DNA from: JAHDHW01 sp963793295
GTDB taxonomy: Bacteria > Bacteroidota > Bacteroidia > Chitinophagales > Saprospiraceae
NCBI GenBank assembly: GCA_963793295.1
Contig: CAWBZX010000028.1
Span: forward strand, 465,445-529,444
Length of the DNA stretch: 64,000 nt
Reading direction: 5' to 3'
Shown piece after piece: positions 26,034-34,640 of the stretch. How positions within the stretch are numbered: position 1 is the stretch's first letter; each line of letters opens with the position of its first letter. The translations under genes were made by a program, and so were the position numbers. The notes under the pieces were generated by a model. That model was not told the DNA's origin. It worked only from the letters and a program-made list of their open reading frames with translations, and did no database searches.

Positions 26034-28157
26034 TCAAACCTGCTTCATGGACAGACTAACTCGTTTTCTGGCTTTATCAATCTCCAGGACTTTCACCTGA
26101 ACTTCCTGCTGCAAACTGACTACCTCAGCGGGAGATTTGATAAACGTGTTTGAAATTTGAGAGATATGCACCAGTCCACTTTCTTTGATTCCTATATCCA
26201 CAAAAGCCCCAAAATTGGTGATGTTATTAATAATGCCCGGTAAAACCATCCCTTCGTGTAAGTCATCGATACTGGAAATATTGGCAAATTCAAAAGACTT
26301 GGCTTTTCCCCGTGGATCTAAACCCGGTTTCTCCAACTCCGCAAGGATATCTTTTAGCGTCGGTAAACCCACTATGTCGGTGATGTAATTTTGTAAATTT
26401 ATTTGTTTGCGAAGCGAAGCATTTTCAATTAATTCTTTGACCGAAGTATTTAAATCCTTTGCCATTTGTTGAACGATGTGATAAGTTTCCGGATGAACAG
26501 CAGTATTGTCTAGCGGATTTTTTGCTTCTCGTATACGAAGGAATCCGGCGCTTTGCTCGAAAGCTTTTTCTCCCATTCGGGGTACTTTCTTCAATTCAGT
26601 TCGAGATTTAAATGCGCCATTTTCAGAACGAAAAGCAACAATATTTTGTGCAAGCATCGGCCCAAGTCCTGAAACGTAGGTTAATAGATGTTTGCTTGCT
26701 GTATTGAGATTAATACCAACTGAATTTACACAACTTTCAACAACCCGGTCGAGGCTTTCTTTCAATTGATTTTGATTGACATCGTGCTGATATTGCCCAA
26801 CACCGATTGACTTAGGATCGATTTTAACCAATTCAGCAAGTGGATCCATCAATCGCCTTCCAATCGATATTGAACCTCTGACTGTTAAATCCAGGTCTGG
26901 AAATTCTTCACGAGCTGCTTCTGAAGCAGAGTAGATAGATGCGCCACTTTCGTTGACCAAAAATAATTCAACAGGATTTTTGAAATTACATTTTTTGCAA
27001 ACGGAAAGCGTTTCTCTTCCCGCCGTACCATTCCCAATTACAAAAACTTCGATTTGATATTGATTTGCGAGCGATTCCAGTTTCTGAATGGACTCATATT
27101 CCTGACTTTGAGGCGGATGTGGGAAAATCGTGGTATGGTGTAAAAGTGTTCCACTTTGATCGAGGCAAACCACTTTACAACCTGTCCGAAAGCCAGGATC
27201 GATTGCCAAAACCCTTTTTTGACCCAACGGTGCAGCGAGGAGCAATTGTCTAAGGTTTTCTGCAAAAACATCAATCGCTTCTTTGTCGGCTTTTTCTTTT
27301 GAAAGATTTCTGAATTCTGTTTCGATAGAGGAGGAGAGTAGTCTTTTGTAACAATCGGTAATCGCTTCTTTGACTTGATCGGTGGCTTTGCCATGCCCTT
27401 TCAAAAAATGCTTTTCGAGATGATAAATTGTTTCTTCTTCGTCAGGTGAAATACTAACGCGTAAAATGCCTTCTTCTTCACCACGGCGAATGGCTAATAA
27501 ACGATGAGATGGACATTTTTTTAAGGATTCTTCAAAATCAAAATAATCACTGTATTTTGCTCCTTCCGTTTCTTTTCCTCTGGCGACTTTGGAGCGGATG
27601 GTGGCTCCACGATCAAAGGAATATCGTACCTGATTTCTCGCTTTTTCGTCTTCGTTGATTGCCTCAGCAACGATATCACGCGCACCTTGGAGCGCTTCTT
27701 CAATCGTCGGGACCTCATCGTTTAAGAAACTAGCTGCCAGGTTTTCGACGTTTTGATTCCGCTGTTCAAAAATGCTATTGGCCAATGGTTCAAGCCCTTT
27801 TTCTTTAGCAACTGAAGCGCGGGTTTTGCGCTTTTTTTTATAAGGAAGGTAAAGGTCTTCCAGTTCGGTGGAATTGTAAGTTGCCGTTATCTTTTGGCGG
27901 AGCTCATCTGTTAGTTTTCCTTGTTCTTCTATGGTATTTAATATACTCTCACGCCGTTTTTCCAGCTCTTGCAGCTTTTGAATTTGGTTTTGGATATCAC
28001 CGATTTGAACTTCATCTAAAGAGCCGGTGACTTCTTTTCGGTATCGGGCGATAAAAGGAATAGTAGCTCCTTCGCTGAGCAATTCAGCGGTATTTTGAAT
28101 CTTTTTATGAGCAATGGAAAGTTGATCAGAAATGATCTGTAAATGCTTTGCATCCAT
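26034..28157 (-). CDS. tex: Tex family RNA-binding transcriptional accessory protein
   Basis: 707 aa from ATG 28157 (MDAKHLQIISDQL). The extension to 28214 lies across the predicted promoter and is not used. It contains the helical N-terminal Tex region (GATIPFIARYRKEVTGSLDEVQIGDI), the YqgF-like domain (RVLAIDPGFRTGCKVVCLD) and helix-hairpin-helix repeats (LLTYVSGLGPMLAQNIV). A C-terminal S1 domain begins at LHEGMVLPGIINNITNFGAFVDIGIKESGLVHISQIS. Cytosolic nucleic-acid-binding protein influencing transcription; ubiquitous housekeeping role. Confidence 0.95.
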   Translation of the reverse strand: MDAKHLQIISDQLSIAHKKIQNTAELLSEGATIPFIARYRKEVTGSLDEVQIGDIQNQIQKLQELEKRRESILNTIEEQGKLTDELRQKITATYNSTELEDLYLPYKKKRKTRASVAKEKGLEPLANSIFEQRNQNVENLAASFLNDEVPTIEEALQGARDIVAEAINEDEKARNQVRYSFDRGATIRSKVARGKETEGAKYSDYFDFEESLKKCPSHRLLAIRRGEEEGILRVSISPDEEETIYHLEKHFLKGHGKATDQVKEAITDCYKRLLSSSIETEFRNLSKEKADKEAIDVFAENLRQLLLAAPLGQKRVLAIDPGFRTGCKVVCLDQSGTLLHHTTIFPHPPQSQEYESIQKLESLANQYQIEVFVIGNGTAGRETLSVCKKCNFKNPVELFLVNESGASIYSASEAAREEFPDLDLTVRGSISIGRRLMDPLAELVKIDPKSIGVGQYQHDVNQNQLKESLDRVVESCVNSVGINLNTASKHLLTYVSGLGPMLAQNIVAFRSENGAFKSRTELKKVPRMGEKAFEQSAGFLRIREAKNPLDNTAVHPETYHIVQQMAKDLNTSVKELIENASLRKQINLQNYITDIVGLPTLKDILAELEKPGLDPRGKAKSFEFANISSIDDLHEGMVLPGIINNITNFGAFVDIGIKESGLVHISQISNTFIKSPAEVVSLQQEVQVKVLEIDKARKRVSLSMKQV

Positions 28158-28177
28158 GGTTTTTAGTTGTATTGGTG

Positions 28178-28185
28178 CAAAGGTA
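28178..28185 (-). promoter_or_regulatory. -7 promoter element of tex
   Basis: TACCTTTG on the minus strand, 20 bp before the ATG at 28157. It supports that start over the longer frame. Confidence 0.55.
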
Positions 28186-28223
28186 GAATTAATCTGGGAA
28201 GAAGTTATTTTCAATATTTATTT

Positions 28224-28595
28224 TTAAACAAAATCAGAATCTTCCCAGTCTTTTCGGAGTTTTTTGAACTCTTTTAGTTCCAATTCATCTTCAGGTTCAA
28301 TTTCAATATCATCATTGCTTTTTCCCATTCGGCGCAATTCTTTTTCCATTTCTTTAGCTTCCCATTTTTCATCTAAACGGCCTTTTCCGGGAATGCCAAA
28401 TACAGCAAAATATTGAATGGCGATACTTACACCCCATCCTAATAGTGGATATACAAACCAATAATGAAATGGAGAAGTGAGCATATTAATGACAAATAAA
28501 AAAGCATTAACAATCAGATAAACAACTAAATGAGTGTAAAAGCCTTTTTTTGCCTTAACTCTTTTTCTAGCCTGTAAGTATGGATCAGAAGTCAT
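28224..28595 (-). CDS. 2TM domain protein, second of tandem pair
   Basis: 123 aa. The 2TM domain consists of a basic ARKRVKAKKGFYTHLVVYLIVNAFLFVINM helix, a second helix (YPLLGWGVSIAIQYFAVFG) and a charged tail. The same architecture and the same C-terminal WEDSD(F/L)V are found in the gene at 28623-29003, so the two are paralogues. The family is often attached to or near LytTR/LytS regulators, but here it stands alone. Small inner-membrane protein of unknown function. Confidence 0.85.
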   Translation of the reverse strand: MTSDPYLQARKRVKAKKGFYTHLVVYLIVNAFLFVINMLTSPFHYWFVYPLLGWGVSIAIQYFAVFGIPGKGRLDEKWEAKEMEKELRRMGKSNDDIEIEPEDELELKEFKKLRKDWEDSDFV

Positions 28596-28622
28596 AAGGA
28601 ATATCGTGAGTTGTTTTAAATA

Positions 28623-29003
28623 TTAGACTAAATCTGAATCTTCCCATTTATTTCGGATGGGTTTCATTTCTTTGAGTTCGAGTTCATCATCATTCTTTAC
28701 CTCTGGTAATTCAAAATCCATTTCCGGAGCCATTTTCTGCATCACTTTTACGATTTCGCGTTGTTCCCATTCGCTACCGCCCAAACCTTTCTGACCCGGA
28801 AAACCAAAAACACTGGTATAATGGATAAACAAACCAATACCCCAAAATGATGCAGGGAATAGCCATTCAAATGTTCCGCTGTCAAAAAACACGATAAAAA
28901 AGAATACCACATTGACCGCAAGGTAAGCACCAAGGTGTCTGTAAAATCTTTTTTTCTTTCTAACTATTTTTTTTGCTTCAGTATAGAGAAGTTCTTCATT
29001 CAT
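28623..29003 (-). CDS. 2TM domain protein, first of tandem pair
   Basis: 126 aa. AKKIVRKKKRFYRHLGAYLAVNVVFFFIVFF and SFWGIGLFIHYTSVFGFPG are the two helices; the acidic tail ends NKWEDSDLV, as in its neighbour. The spacing of 27 bp to the next gene suggests one transcript. Function unknown. Confidence 0.85.
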   Translation of the reverse strand: MNEELLYTEAKKIVRKKKRFYRHLGAYLAVNVVFFFIVFFDSGTFEWLFPASFWGIGLFIHYTSVFGFPGQKGLGGSEWEQREIVKVMQKMAPEMDFELPEVKNDDELELKEMKPIRNKWEDSDLV

Positions 29004-29092
29004 TATTTTTTTAATTTAAATTTAAATAATTTTTTGGTGGAGCGTTGATTTCATTCTACCAACAGATGGATTTTTTACGACAAAGTTTCGAC

Positions 29093-29440
29093 TTACGACT
29101 TTAAAAGGTTTCTTCCTAAGCTTCCTGTCAATGCTCCAAATCCACCGATGATACCACCTAATACCGCAGTCACCAATACCATCTGGAATGGTCCAAGATT
29201 GCCAAACAAGCCACCGATTTTCCCTGCCATGATTCCGTCATTCGCATTATTCAGAAATGCTGCGTAGGCTCCCCAAATTAAAAAGACTCCTAAAAATCCA
29301 ACAAGGTAACTTTGCAGATTGTTCAACTTCATTAATGCTCCTATAAGAAATGCAACAAATGCAATAGACCACCAGGTAAAAAAGTACTGGGTGATAAAAC
29401 CCAGTATAATTATTCCGATGATTCCGTATAGATATTTCAT
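29093..29440 (-). CDS. Small glycine-rich membrane protein
   Basis: 115 aa with about four hydrophobic helices (MKYLYGIIGIIILGFITQYFF; WSIAFVAFLIGALM; YLVGFLGVFLIWGAYAAFL; MVLVTAVLGGIIGGFGALTG). The last resembles glycine-zipper segments. No family recognised. It is upstream of and on the same strand as the 2TM pair, 89 bp apart. Confidence 0.65.
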   Translation of the reverse strand: MKYLYGIIGIIILGFITQYFFTWWSIAFVAFLIGALMKLNNLQSYLVGFLGVFLIWGAYAAFLNNANDGIMAGKIGGLFGNLGPFQMVLVTAVLGGIIGGFGALTGSLGRNLLKS

Positions 29441-29556
29441 TTTCGTTATTTAAAAAGAAAGTGGTAAAACGACTTTTGCAAGATACTTAATATTTTTTCA
29501 AACGATAAATTCTACAGATTAAAGACTGCGTTTTGGTTTTCTTGTTAAATTTATGA

Positions 29557-30618
29557 ATGAGAAAATTGCTGTATTCTATTTTACCGCATGTTGTTGCCTG
29601 GGTACTTGCATATGTTTTTTATGCAATTATTATTTTTTTAGTTTTTTTAGATGGAAAAGGAACTGAGGGAATTCGCCATTTTGGTTTGATTCAAATTATT
29701 TTATGGGGCGTTTATATAGGTGTTTTTATAGGAATAGTTTTAGGGATGATTGACCAGTTTCTGTTGAAGCGAATTATCGACTCCAAACGATCAATTGGAT
29801 TTGTGATTTTTATCAAAAGCTTTGTATATAGTTTGACAATCCTGCTAACCATTATTGTTGGCGCACTGACCTGGGTGAATATTTACGGAAATGAATCCTT
29901 TTTTGAAAAACTACTCCATTCCAGGTTTCGATTCGCATCTACTTTTATTTATTCTGTTTTTATTACTGTTTTAATAAATTTTGTCAGCCAGGTAAACCGA
30001 AAGTTTGGGCCAGGAATTTTGCTCCCAATGTTTTTTGGAAAATACCATCAGCCGATAGTGGAAGAGCGGATTTTTATGTTTTTGGATTTAAAAGATTCGA
30101 CTCCTTATGCGGAGCGATTAGGGCATGTGAAATTCAGTCAATTAATACAGGATTGTTTTTACGATTTAAACCGGATTGTTCCAAAATTTAAAGCAGAAAT
30201 TTATCAGTATGTTGGTGATGAGGCAGTCCTTTGTTGGAAAACAAAAGAAGGAGTCAAGGACTTAAATTGTATCGCCGTTTTTTTCGCTTTCAAAGAAAAG
30301 TTAGCTGAAAATATTTCAAATTACCAAAACAAATATGGATTGATTCCTGAATTCAAGGCAGGGGTCAATGTGGGTGAAACGACAATCGCTGAAGTTGGCG
30401 ATGTAAAACGTGAAATTGCTTATCACGGAGATGTACTTAATACCGCGGCGAGGATACAGGGCGTTTGCAATACCTACGGCAAAGCGCTATTGATTTCAGA
30501 AAAACTCGAATCTCTTTTACATTTCACTGATGAATATAAGAAAAAATTCGTTGGTGAGGTCGAATTAAAAGGGAAAGCGAAACCCGTTAAAATTTATAGT
30601 ATTGAAAAAGATGAATAA
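29557..30618 (+). CDS. Membrane-bound class III adenylate/guanylate cyclase
   Basis: 353 aa. Four TM helices occupy about 8-31, 44-66, 82-105 and 126-146, followed by the cyclase homology domain (about 170-340). The two metal-binding aspartates are present: D177 (FLDLKDST) and D221 (YVGDEAVL). The transition-state region is also present (HGDVLNTAARIQGVC, Asn and Arg). The purine-selecting lysine expected before GDE is replaced (IYQYVGDE), so nucleotide specificity is uncertain. Makes cAMP or cGMP, if active. The start codon region AATGAGAAAATTG can pair with the sRNA 5' segment described at 18726. Confidence 0.88.
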   Translation: MRKLLYSILPHVVAWVLAYVFYAIIIFLVFLDGKGTEGIRHFGLIQIILWGVYIGVFIGIVLGMIDQFLLKRIIDSKRSIGFVIFIKSFVYSLTILLTIIVGALTWVNIYGNESFFEKLLHSRFRFASTFIYSVFITVLINFVSQVNRKFGPGILLPMFFGKYHQPIVEERIFMFLDLKDSTPYAERLGHVKFSQLIQDCFYDLNRIVPKFKAEIYQYVGDEAVLCWKTKEGVKDLNCIAVFFAFKEKLAENISNYQNKYGLIPEFKAGVNVGETTIAEVGDVKREIAYHGDVLNTAARIQGVCNTYGKALLISEKLESLLHFTDEYKKKFVGEVELKGKAKPVKIYSIEKDE

Positions 30619-30633
30619 ATAACCAAACCTATT

Positions 30634-33054
30634 TTAATTGACAAACTCCTGTTCAAATAGAATTTTATCATTTTTTTCAGAAGCATCCTTCATAAAAAGT
30701 AATTTGTAATATTTTCCTTGTACCCAATAATCGATCATGTTGTCATAAAAATAGCTTCCGGGATTACCGGATTGCCCTCCGGGATAAACGCCATAAGCAT
30801 TGATTTCATCACCCAATTCTACAACCATTCGCCAGGATGGGCCAAAGTTTTTCTTTATCGCATTCAATGCAGAGCCATCACCTCCGACCGGAAGAAATTG
30901 TGATCCAAATGGTTCAATTCTGCCCAAATGATTAATTGACATTTGTTTGTAAATCGAGTACTCGAGAGGATTCCCTTGCTTTTTCCATGATGCGATATCG
31001 GCGTGCATTATTGTAAAAGATAAACTGACCAAGTCTTTCAATGTTTCCTTTTCAGCGGTAGAATTTATATCAAAAAATAAATTTTCGGGATCTTCTTCCA
31101 TCAGCGCAATAGTTCGCCAAGTCTCCGGGTAAAGTATATCGATTGAATCGTCGATTTGACGAATTTCGTCCCAAATGTTAAAATATAATTGATCATACCA
31201 ATTGTCAAATAAAATGGGAGCTGATGCTTTTGGATCGTAATTGTAATCCCAGTTTTCCAGAATATTAACAAATTCCTTTTGAGAGGTATTTAGTTTTGAA
31301 TGATCCAGGTATTGAAGCATAATCGGTAAAGCCTCTTCAGCTTTTAAACTGTAAGTACTGCTTTGCAAAGCCATTAAATCTTCAACCTTGATGTTTTGAA
31401 GGCTGTCCAGCATCCGATTTAAAATCCTGCCACGGTAATCTTCAAAATATCCATTGTAATAATAGGGGTAATCAAGAGATGTAGAATTTTGATTTGCGGA
31501 GGACACAAAACCTCTTTCAGGGTTTTTTATTTGCGGATTTTGTGTCGTCGGAATAAATCCATTCCAGGCATTTGCAGAATTGCTTCCATCAAGTATAAAA
31601 CGTCCTTGCTCTCTATTTTTTAAAGCTAATTTCCCTTGTACTTTTATAGCAATATCACCGTCGCGACTGGCAAAAACGATATTTTGAGCAGGAGAATGGA
31701 ATCCCTGAATGCCATTTATGTAATCGTCGTAGTTTTTTGCTCGGCTAAGGTTTTGCAAAACCTTGATTTCATTGGATCCTGAATCATGAGCTATCCAACG
31801 CATGGCCATATCATGTAGTGGGTGAGCAGGTGATTCATAAACGATGGGGCCCCATTCTGTGTAGCGGACCGTGTCGATAATAGTTTTCCCTCCATTTATT
31901 TGGAAAGTTTCATACTTAAAGTTGATGTTTTTTAACTGATCATCAATGATATATTTAGTTCTTTCATCATTTGCCCATTTGATTTGATACCAGTCCAGCA
32001 CATCGTGGCTTGCATTTGTCATGCCCCAGCTTACGTCTTCATTAAAACCAATAACGACTCCCGGAAAACCAGGTAATGATACACCATATACGTTTAAATC
32101 AGGAGTATGCAATTGTATTTCAAACCAAATAGAAGGAAGTGTCAAATTCAGGTGTGGATCATTGCAGAGTATTGGATTTCCAGATGCTGTTTTTGAACCG
32201 GAAACTGCCCAGTTGTTGCTTCCTGCAAATTCAGAAGGTTTTGGAAAAGTCCGGTGATCAATTTTTCCAATCAAGATCGGTGATTTTTTTTCAATTTTTA
32301 GAGTATCAAACTCCCATTTCATGGTCGTTGGAATGATCGGGGATTGTTTGGGATTGTACTCTGGAAAAAGGAAATCAAAAATCTCTTTTCCAAAAGTTTG
32401 TAAAGCATTCGTAGTTTCAATATCATCATCACGTGAACAAAGAGTGAGCGCCATGGACTTAATAAGAATGGCAGATTTTAGATTGGTCCAGGGTTCCGGT
32501 TTGTAGTTCATCAATTTGAATTCAATGGGGAAATCTGCGGGCCCCATGGTATTAATATAAGCATTGATTCCAGCTGTAAAGGCAGAAAGCAGGGCAATGT
32601 CTTTTTTAGATTTTTCCCAGCCTTTTAGGGCGTTTTCAGCAGCAAATACCAATCCTTTGCGCCTTTGTAGCATATCCCTTTCCAGTAAGCGCTCTCCAAG
32701 AATTTCTGAAAGCCTTCCACTTGTAGATCTTGTTGAAATATCCATTTGCCAAAGTCTATGCTGTGCTGTAATGAAGCCTTGTAAATAAAGCGCATCTTTT
32801 ATATTTTGCGCAAAAACATGAGGCACCAACCGGTCATCATAAATAACTTTGGCGATACCCTCCAATCCTGGTAGGTTCACCTGAGAATAATTATATTTTC
32901 CTATGGCTACAGCATTTTGCCAAAATCCGGTAAAGGGATTTAACAATTTGCCTAAAGGTGGAATATCTTTTCCTTTATTACTGATTGGATTATTTAAGAG
33001 GTAAATCAAAAAGAAAGTGAAGAGGAGTGAAATAGCAAACTTTAATGACCGCAT
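30634..33054 (-). CDS. Penicillin acylase family Ntn-hydrolase
   Basis: 806 aa with an N-terminal signal anchor (KFAISLLFTFFLIYLL). The alpha chain contains IYDDRLVPHVFAQNIKDALYLQGFITAQHRLWQMD. The processing site and nucleophile are at EFAGSNNWAVSG, giving Ser279 as the new beta-chain N-terminus. Further family blocks are CNDPHLNLTLPSIWFEIQL, GVVIGFNEDVSWGMTN (oxyanion region) and the C-terminal GDGSALNA and GGQSGNPGSYFYDN. Periplasmic autoprocessed amidase; members cleave acyl-homoserine lactones or beta-lactam side chains, and the substrate here is not predictable. Its stop lies 15 bp from that of the convergent cyclase gene. Confidence 0.93.
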   Translation of the reverse strand: MRSLKFAISLLFTFFLIYLLNNPISNKGKDIPPLGKLLNPFTGFWQNAVAIGKYNYSQVNLPGLEGIAKVIYDDRLVPHVFAQNIKDALYLQGFITAQHRLWQMDISTRSTSGRLSEILGERLLERDMLQRRKGLVFAAENALKGWEKSKKDIALLSAFTAGINAYINTMGPADFPIEFKLMNYKPEPWTNLKSAILIKSMALTLCSRDDDIETTNALQTFGKEIFDFLFPEYNPKQSPIIPTTMKWEFDTLKIEKKSPILIGKIDHRTFPKPSEFAGSNNWAVSGSKTASGNPILCNDPHLNLTLPSIWFEIQLHTPDLNVYGVSLPGFPGVVIGFNEDVSWGMTNASHDVLDWYQIKWANDERTKYIIDDQLKNINFKYETFQINGGKTIIDTVRYTEWGPIVYESPAHPLHDMAMRWIAHDSGSNEIKVLQNLSRAKNYDDYINGIQGFHSPAQNIVFASRDGDIAIKVQGKLALKNREQGRFILDGSNSANAWNGFIPTTQNPQIKNPERGFVSSANQNSTSLDYPYYYNGYFEDYRGRILNRMLDSLQNIKVEDLMALQSSTYSLKAEEALPIMLQYLDHSKLNTSQKEFVNILENWDYNYDPKASAPILFDNWYDQLYFNIWDEIRQIDDSIDILYPETWRTIALMEEDPENLFFDINSTAEKETLKDLVSLSFTIMHADIASWKKQGNPLEYSIYKQMSINHLGRIEPFGSQFLPVGGDGSALNAIKKNFGPSWRMVVELGDEINAYGVYPGGQSGNPGSYFYDNMIDYWVQGKYYKLLFMKDASEKNDKILFEQEFVN

Positions 33055-33465
33055 ACTGGAAACTGTTTGAGAATTAACCTTTTTGGATAAGTTACTGTCC
33101 AGGTTAAAAATAGTAAAACTGAATCGATTTTTTAGATAACCTTTTTTCGAGCGATAAGAGAATTACAAATTTGAGGAAAAGCTGATTAATAAATATCACA
33201 AAAGGCTGAAATAAAGTAATTTGTTTACGAAAGTGGATTTGAAAAGAGCGCGAAAACATATTGTGACTTTTTTTGTGAGAGGTAATGACATCGCAGAACT
33301 TTAATAACAATATGTTTTTATGGTGTTGAAATAGTTGAAAAAGTATAATGTTAATTTGTTGTCGTAGAAAGTCAAGTGATATATTGGTTAAAATTGAAAA
33401 AGAAGTTATAATTGTATCAGCAAAATTATTACAAAGTAGTTTTTGTGTTTATTTGTTTGGGTTAG

Positions 33466-33497
33466 AAACCCTTGCTTCTTAGGCAAGGGTTTTCTTT
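33466..33497 (+). terminator. Orphan hairpin with T-rich tail
   Basis: AAACCCTTGC (33466-33475) pairs with GCAAGGGTTT (33483-33492), with a 7-nt loop and TTTTCTTTT downstream. No annotated plus-strand gene lies within 2.8 kb upstream. Confidence 0.7.
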
Positions 33498-33523
33498 TAG
33501 AAGGAATAGGAATAAAAACACAA

Positions 33524-33579
33524 AAAGACATAAAAAAACAGATCCTGATAGCTATCGGGATCTGTTTTTTTATGTCTTT
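33524..33579. terminator. 56-nt near-perfect palindrome, bidirectional terminator of the DUF1573 gene
   Basis: Centred at 33551/33552 in GATAGCTATC. All 28 pairs match except one T-G at 33546/33557. A7/T7 runs inside each arm give a U-run in either direction. It lies 9 bp beyond the DUF1573 stop. Confidence 0.88.
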
Positions 33580-33588
33580 AAAAAGATT

Positions 33589-34071
33589 TTACTGTCCGTT
33601 AGGAGCAAGAATACTTGGAGCACTTGTTGGAACACCATCAGGCTCTTCTGCTTTTTTATTGACCAGTCCTTTGATAGTCAATACTTTTTGACTGCCTTCG
33701 TTACCACCGCCTTCATTCGTTGTAAGTGTTACGCGTTTTACAAATTTTCCAATACGCTTAGTGTCATACCGTACTTCAATGGTGCCACTTTCACCCGGAA
33801 AAATAGGTTCTTTTGGCCATGTAGGCACCGTACAACCACAACTTCCTTTGGCATGCTTGATTTGTAGCGGTTCATTACCCGTATTGGTAAAGTTAAATGT
33901 ACGAAGCGGATCTGAACCTTGCTCGATTTCACCATAATCAACCTCAGTAGTCTCAAAAGTCATTTCCGGACCAGTTGCAGGTGCAGTTGATACTGGTTGT
34001 TCAGTCTGAGCAAATGAAAATCCTCCCAAAAAAGCTAAAAGCACAAATAAAGAAAATATTTTTTTCATCAT
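33589..34071 (-). CDS. DUF1573 domain secreted protein
   Basis: 160 aa. Signal peptide MMKKIFSLFVLLAFLGGFSFAQ, then the DUF1573 Ig-like domain (about 35-140): FETTEVDYGEIEQGSDPLRTFNFTNTGNEPLQI, followed by GSCGCTVPTWPKEPIFPGESGTIEVRYDT with the typical Cys-Gly-Cys. Common and abundant in Bacteroidota; role unknown. It has a good promoter and its own strong terminator, so it is monocistronic. Confidence 0.93.
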   Translation of the reverse strand: MMKKIFSLFVLLAFLGGFSFAQTEQPVSTAPATGPEMTFETTEVDYGEIEQGSDPLRTFNFTNTGNEPLQIKHAKGSCGCTVPTWPKEPIFPGESGTIEVRYDTKRIGKFVKRVTLTTNEGGGNEGSQKVLTIKGLVNKKAEEPDGVPTSAPSILAPNGQ

Positions 34072-34100
34072 TAATTTTTTTTATATAAAACAATCAGTTA

Positions 34101-34130
34101 CAAAGTTATCTAAATAATAGTCAAAACAAA
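34101..34130 (-). promoter_or_regulatory. Promoter of the DUF1573 gene
   Basis: On the minus strand, TTTG (34127-34130), an 18-bp spacer and TAACTTTG (34101-34108) match the Bacteroidota consensus closely. The ATG follows about 30 bp later. Confidence 0.7.
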
Positions 34131-34640
34131 ACTTTGGTACTGTATTTCAGCAGTTAAAATAACGTTAAAGATTCATTTTGCTGATATATTAAAATTAAGC
34201 TTTTTATACAGTTTATAATTTTTTTAATATTAATACAGGATATTACCAACAATGTCGAACAAATAACACACCAAGCTATAAATAAAGCACTTTTAATCTT
34301 TATTTAGGATATATTGATATTCTGGTCCCTAGTCTATTAGTTTGATAATCAGCTAATTGAAATATATTTAAAACTAGTCTTTTGGAGTTGGAAACAGCAA
34401 ATGGAAAAATAAACCTTTCCATTGGGTTTTACGTTATTTATAGCAATATGGAAGGTGTAATTTCCTTTACAACTATAAGAACCGCCGAAATTTAGAATAT
34501 AAATAATTGTATAGATGCCCTTTTGTTGATATAATTTTTTATATTTTTGCATACCGACGAAGGCTAGGTATTGAATCTTCTTTCACTGCAAAAAATACCT
34601 TAACATCTAACCAAAATAAACCAAATTAATCTTTAAATAT
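34131..34640. other. 510-bp divergent intergenic region
   Basis: Separates the DUF1573 promoter from the E1 dehydrogenase gene. It is AT-rich; the minus-strand frame at 34349-34552 has no protein-like composition. Besides the E1 promoter candidate I see nothing supportable. Confidence 0.5.
34523..34549 (+). promoter_or_regulatory. Candidate promoter of the E1 dehydrogenase gene
   Basis: TTG (34523-34525), 16-bp spacer, TATTTTTG (34542-34549). Leaves a 5' leader of about 85 nt. Confidence 0.5.

Larger units (their letters stand above)
33055..33588. other. 534-bp gene-free region with two hairpins
   Basis: 33055-33465 is AT-rich, without a supportable frame. 33466-33497 and 33524-33579 are hairpins described separately. 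No second gene upstream of the first hairpin explains it, so it may end a small RNA or a read-through transcript from the plus strand. Confidence 0.5.

Noticed and set aside
34349..34552. 67-residue minus-strand frame in the DUF1573-E1 gap
   Set aside because: Low-complexity K/Y/I composition without signal, motif or promoter.
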